This document shows positions 60,444 to 64,000 of a DNA stretch of 64,000 nucleotides, piece by piece. The notes beneath the pieces are model-generated. The model worked only from the letters and a program-made list of their open reading frames with translations. It made no database searches and was not told the DNA's origin. The stretch covers positions 186,001-250,000 of the forward strand of contig NZ_JYLD01000002.1 of NCBI RefSeq assembly GCF_001043025.1, in the 5' to 3' direction. Origin of the DNA: Pseudomonas helleri (lineage in GTDB: Bacteria; Pseudomonadota; Gammaproteobacteria; Pseudomonadales; Pseudomonadaceae). Each line of letters starts with the position of its first letter. The stretch's first letter is position 1. A program made the position numbers and the translations under genes.

Positions 60444-61811
60444 ATGAAACTTACAAGTACCGCGCTGTTAGCCATGGCCATCAGCAGCCTCAGTACAACC
60501 GCTCACGCCGATGAATTTATCGGCACCCAGCTTAAATCCGAAGCCAGCGAGCAAAGTACAGCTGAGGGTTTTGTCGAAGGCAGCAGCCTGAGCGGCACCA
60601 CGCGCAACTGGTATGCGAACGAGCTTAAACGTCGGGGTGGCCAGTTCACCTACAACGATCATGGCACCCGCAAAACCACGCCGCGCCGGATCAACTGGAC
60701 CCAAGGCACCATCCTTGATTTCAGCTCGGGTTTCACCCAGGGCACCGTGGGTTTCAGCACCCAAGTAGCGGCGTACAACGCCATCGCCCTGGATCGCGAC
60801 ATCAATCACATCGCCGGCAATAACAACCGTACCCTCAGCCGCAGCGACGGCGATGCGGTTGGCCAGTGGAGCAAGCTGGGCCTGGCGAACATCAAGGCGC
60901 GTGTCTCCAACACCACACTGACCGTAGGCCGACAGAACTTCAGCAGCCCCACTATCGATGTGATCGGTAACCGTGCACTGCCTTCAAGCTTTCAAGGGGT
61001 GGGCTTGCGCAGCGAAGAGTTCAACAACCTGATTGTCGACGCGGGCTCCTTTGACCGCGTCTCGCCGCGTACTGAACAAAGCTTGAGCAAGTTCCGCAGT
61101 GAATATGGCGCCCTCGGGGTCGAAACAGATCGCGCCAGCGTCGCAGGCTTCAGCTATCAGCCGTTCAGCAGCTTGAAAACCTCGTTGTTTGCTACCCACG
61201 TCGAAGACTTCTGGAACCAGTACTACGTCGGTGCCGTGCATGACTGGGGCGACAATGCCGTGTTGGGCCTGAACACCAACTTCAACTATTACAAGACCCT
61301 CGACACCGGCAAAAAAGCCATGGGCGAGATCAATAACGACACTTACAGCCTGGCCTTCGGCCTGACCCATCAAGCCCACACCGTGAGCCTGTCGTACCAA
61401 CAAGTGGTCGGCGACGAGTACTTCGACTACCTGCACGAAACCAACGGCATTTACCTGGCCAACTCGCTGCTGTCGGACTTCAACGGCCCGAACGAAAAGT
61501 CACTGCAACTGGCGTACAGCATCAACATGGCGCAGTACGGTATTCCCGGCCTGAAATTCAACGCCTACCACGCCCGCGGGTGGGACATCGACGGCACCCA
61601 CTACAAGGGCACCGCCTATGATGTACGCAACATGGACGGTGAAAAGCATTCGGAGTACAGCGTTGGCACATCCTATGCAATTCAAAGCGGTCCATTGAAA
61701 GCTACGGCCATCCGCGCGACCTACACCACGCACCGTGCCAGTAAAAACCAGTCTGACGGCAGCATCAATGAGTTCCGCGTGGTCACGACCATACCGTTCA
61801 ATATTCTGTAA
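60444..61811 (+). CDS. opdP: OprD-family porin, OpdP-like
   Basis: The 455-residue outer-membrane barrel has a Sec signal (SSLSTTAHADE, cleavage near 22) and the OprD-family pattern: EFIGTQLKSEASEQSTAEGF, GTTRNWYANELKR, and the C-terminal strand ending IPFNIL. OprD porins take up basic amino acids and small peptides. In P. aeruginosa the OpdP gene (PA4501) lies beside dppA genes and admits glycine-glutamate dipeptides, so orthology is supported by context. AGGAG precedes the ATG. Confidence 0.9.
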   Translation: MKLTSTALLAMAISSLSTTAHADEFIGTQLKSEASEQSTAEGFVEGSSLSGTTRNWYANELKRRGGQFTYNDHGTRKTTPRRINWTQGTILDFSSGFTQGTVGFSTQVAAYNAIALDRDINHIAGNNNRTLSRSDGDAVGQWSKLGLANIKARVSNTTLTVGRQNFSSPTIDVIGNRALPSSFQGVGLRSEEFNNLIVDAGSFDRVSPRTEQSLSKFRSEYGALGVETDRASVAGFSYQPFSSLKTSLFATHVEDFWNQYYVGAVHDWGDNAVLGLNTNFNYYKTLDTGKKAMGEINNDTYSLAFGLTHQAHTVSLSYQQVVGDEYFDYLHETNGIYLANSLLSDFNGPNEKSLQLAYSINMAQYGIPGLKFNAYHARGWDIDGTHYKGTAYDVRNMDGEKHSEYSVGTSYAIQSGPLKATAIRATYTTHRASKNQSDGSINEFRVVTTIPFNIL

Positions 61812-61830
61812 ACGTCTTATAGCGCTCGAC

Positions 61831-61866
61831 AGAACAGCGGCGGGCTCAAACAGCCCGCGCCGTTCT
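61831..61866 (+). terminator. Hairpin after opdP
   Basis: AGAAC...GCGGGCT (61831-61846) pairs with AGCCCGC...GTTCTT around a CAAAC loop, 19 bases past the stop. It may attenuate transcription between the porin and downstream dppA copy 3. Confidence 0.7.
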
Positions 61867-61898
61867 TGGCAGGCTCAATTAATCAGGAGAGGGTTGCC

Positions 61899-63494
61899 AT
61901 GAAAAAATACCTACTGCGCACCGCCCTTGCCGCCGCACTGCTCAGTGCCGCCGTGAGTGTTAACGCCAAAACCCTGGTGGTGTGCACCGAAGCCAGCCCC
62001 GAAGGGTTCGATGTCGTTCAATACAGCACGGCGGTGACCGCTGACGCCTCGGCAGAAACCATCCTTGACCGGCTGGTCGACTTCAAACCGGGCACTACCG
62101 ATGTTGAGCCGGCCCTGGCAGAGCGCTGGGACATCAGCCCGGACGGGCTGGAATACACCTTTTACCTGCGCCCCGGGGTGAAGTTTCAAACCACCGACTA
62201 CTTCACACCGACCCGCACCCTGAACGCCGACGACGTGATCTGGAGTTTTCAGCGCCAGCTCGACCCCAATCACCCATGGCACGCGCTGTCGCTGGTGGGC
62301 TACCCCTACTTCGAAAGCATGGGCTTTAAAGACCTGCTCAAAAGCGTCGAAAAAGTGGACGACATGACGGTCAAGATCACCCTCAACCATGCCGAGTCGC
62401 CGTTTCTGCGCGACGTGGCCATGCCGTTCACCTCGATCTATTCCGCCGAATACGCCGACCAATTGCTCAAGTCCGGTAAAACCGCAGACCTCAACAGCAA
62501 ACCCGTCGGCACCGGGCCGTTTATCTTCGTGCGCTACAACAAAGACGCCCAAGTGCGCTTCAAGGCCAACCCGGACTACTTCCGTGGCAAGCCACCCAGC
62601 GACAACCTGATTTTCGCCGTGACCACCGACAGCAACGTGCGCCTGCAAAAGCTCAAGGCCAACGAATGCCAGATTGCGCTCTACCCCAAGCCCGACGAAG
62701 TTAAAAATATCCGCCAGGACCCTAACCTCAAGGTCGACGAACTGGCAGCGCTGATGACCAGCTACATCGCCATGAACACCAGCCACAAATACCTCAGCGA
62801 TGTGCGGGTACGACAGGCCATCGACATGGCGTTCGACAAGCAAACCTACCTCAATAGCGTCCACGGTGCAGGCAACGCCCTGCTGGCCATCAACCCGTAC
62901 CCGCCGACCATGCTGGGGTTCAACACCACCCTGCAAAGCCCGCCTCGCGACCTGGACAAAGCCCGCGCCCTGCTCAAGGAAGCCGGCGTACCTGAAGGCA
63001 CCACCTTCACCCTGTTCACCCGCAATGGTGGCGGCCCGACCAACCCCAACCCGATGCTCGGCGCCCAGTTGCTGCAGTCAGACCTGGCCAAAGTCGGCAT
63101 CAAACTCGACATCCGGGTCATGGAATGGGGCGAAATGCTCAAGCGTGCCAAAGCGGGCGAACACGACCTGGTTTCAACCGGCTGGGGCGGTGACAACGGC
63201 GACCCAGACAACTTCCTCACCCCGCTGCTGAGCTGTGAAGCCGCTAAAAATGGCGAAAACTACTCACGCTGGTGCAATAAAACCTTCGAGGACCTGATCA
63301 CCAAAGCCCGCAACAGCAGTGAACCCGCAGAGCGGGCGGCACTCTATGAACAAGCACAGGTGGTATTTCATCAAGAACAACCCTGGATCAACGTCGCCCA
63401 CCCTATGCTGTTTACAGCCATGCGTAAAAACGTCGAGGGCTACACTTTAAGCCCACTGACCCATAATAATTTCGCCACAACCCAGGTGAAGTAG
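61899..63494 (+). CDS. Dipeptide ABC transporter substrate-binding protein, copy 3
   Basis: The 531-residue DppA paralogue has a Sec signal (ALLSAAVSVNAK, cleavage near 22). Its sequence has diverged more from copies 1 and 2: VVCTEASPEGFDVVQY, LRPGVKFQTTDYFTP, GWGGDNGDPDNFLTPLLSC. Position next to dppB matches P. aeruginosa dppA4 (PA4502), so it is probably the transporter's main binding protein. GGAGAGGG precedes the ATG 61899; an in-frame extension to 61866 is not supported. Confidence 0.92.
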   Translation: MKKYLLRTALAAALLSAAVSVNAKTLVVCTEASPEGFDVVQYSTAVTADASAETILDRLVDFKPGTTDVEPALAERWDISPDGLEYTFYLRPGVKFQTTDYFTPTRTLNADDVIWSFQRQLDPNHPWHALSLVGYPYFESMGFKDLLKSVEKVDDMTVKITLNHAESPFLRDVAMPFTSIYSAEYADQLLKSGKTADLNSKPVGTGPFIFVRYNKDAQVRFKANPDYFRGKPPSDNLIFAVTTDSNVRLQKLKANECQIALYPKPDEVKNIRQDPNLKVDELAALMTSYIAMNTSHKYLSDVRVRQAIDMAFDKQTYLNSVHGAGNALLAINPYPPTMLGFNTTLQSPPRDLDKARALLKEAGVPEGTTFTLFTRNGGGPTNPNPMLGAQLLQSDLAKVGIKLDIRVMEWGEMLKRAKAGEHDLVSTGWGGDNGDPDNFLTPLLSCEAAKNGENYSRWCNKTFEDLITKARNSSEPAERAALYEQAQVVFHQEQPWINVAHPMLFTAMRKNVEGYTLSPLTHNNFATTQVK

Positions 63495-63507
63495 AACAAT
63501 AAAATAC

Positions 63508-63535
63508 CCGCCAGCGTCCACCCCGACACTGGCGG
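63508..63535 (+). other. Stem-loop between dppA copy 3 and dppB
   Basis: CCGCCAG (63508-63514) pairs with CTGGCGG (63529-63535), extended by GT/AC past one mismatch. No T run follows. Such hairpins between binding protein and permease genes often stabilise the upstream message so that more binding protein than permease is made. Confidence 0.7.
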
Positions 63536-63569
63536 AAATGCCTGACCGGCTGATGAGGAACACCACACG

Positions 63570-64000
63570 ATGTTTAGTTTTATTGCCCGCCGAATAGGGC
63601 TGTTGATCCCTACGTTTTTCGGCGTCACCTTGCTCACCTTCGCCCTGATTCGCATGATCCCCGGCGATCCGGTTGAAGTCATGATGGGCGAGCGTCGCGT
63701 CGACCCCGAAATGCACGCTCAGGCCATGGAACGTCTGGGTCTGAACAAACCGCTCTATGAGCAATATTTTGATTACGTCGGCAAACTCGCCCACGGCGAC
63801 CTCGGCGAATCCTTGCGCACCCGTGAAAGCGTGTGGACCGAATTCACCGCTCTGTTCCCCGCCACCCTTGAGCTGGCGGGTGCAGCGCTATTGTTCGCGG
63901 GCATTTTCGGTTTGCTGGCCGGTGTCATTGCGGCCCTCAAGCGCGGCTCACTGTTTGACCACGGGGTGATGGGCATTTCCCTCGCGGGGTATTCGATGCC
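63570..64000 (+). CDS. dppB: Dipeptide ABC transporter permease DppB (partial)
   Basis: The ATG at 63570 opens a frame running off the window end, with 143 codons visible. The first 30 residues (FSFIARRIGLLIPTFFGVTL) contain the first membrane helix of BPD_transp_1 permeases. IPGDPVEVMMGERRVDPE and HGDLGESLRTRESVWTEF are typical of DppB. More membrane helices follow, and the EAA loop lies beyond the window. GAGGAA lies upstream of the start. Confidence 0.94.
   Translation, partial: MFSFIARRIGLLIPTFFGVTLLTFALIRMIPGDPVEVMMGERRVDPEMHAQAMERLGLNKPLYEQYFDYVGKLAHGDLGESLRTRESVWTEFTALFPATLELAGAALLFAGIFGLLAGVIAALKRGSLFDHGVMGISLAGYSM

Overview
The window is a chromosomal segment of a Pseudomonas species, most likely of the fluorescens lineage rather than P. 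aeruginosa. The evidence is the gene order (lpxC-ftsZAQ-ddlB-murCG-ftsW-murD-mraY-murFE-ftsIL-rsmH-mraZ, then rnpB, rsmI/lpoA-yraN-diaA-dolP, sspBA-petCBA-rpsI-rplM), the high GC content and proteobacterial protein features. Many intergenic REP palindromes of the GTAGGAGCGAGCTTGC / GTGGGAGCGGGCTTGC types point the same way. No rRNA, tRNA, prophage, insertion sequence or CRISPR array was seen.

Layout. (1) 148-17969, minus strand: lpxC and the complete division and cell wall (dcw) cluster, mostly with 1-11 bp gene overlaps. It is driven from a promoter at about 18043-18072 followed by three 10-bp-phased MraZ boxes. (2) 18329-23344: RNase P RNA, rsmI, and the divergent lpoA-yraN-diaA-dolP envelope cluster, in the same order as in E. 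coli. (3) 23470-28378, minus: sspB, sspA, cytochrome bc1 (petA-petB-petC) and ribosomal proteins S9/L13, with a large nested inverted repeat between petC and sspA. (4) 28625-37454: an aldo/keto reductase, a GlxA-type regulator, zapE, trpS, an alpha/beta hydrolase, zapG/yhcB, an OmpA lipoprotein, an MBL hydrolase and a solitary Abi_2-family gene (candidate phage defence). (5) 37582-47862: a DUF1302 outer-membrane protein, a LysE exporter, a 2-hydroxyacid dehydrogenase, rsmC, a yybP-ykoY manganese riboswitch with its GDT1-type exporter, an M48 lipoprotein protease, an atypical SRAP protein, small zinc-ribbon and DUF2007 proteins, an acyltransferase and a YajG lipoprotein. (6) 48564-55418: mqo, small proteins of unknown function, an SbmA/BacA-like ABC transporter and the RoxSR redox two-component system. 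(7) 55763-64000: a SIMPL-domain protein and a dipeptide uptake locus with three dppA paralogues, an OpdP-like porin and the start of dppB, cut by the window end.

Most of the window is conserved core genome. The parts most worth a second look are the MraZ operator geometry, the riboswitch expression platform with two competing helices, the nested inverted repeat upstream of sspA, the Abi_2 gene, the SRAP protein without the usual active-site histidine, the 700-bp non-annotated stretch before mqo, and the unusual composition of the dpp locus. I found no clear evidence of a wholly new multi-gene system.
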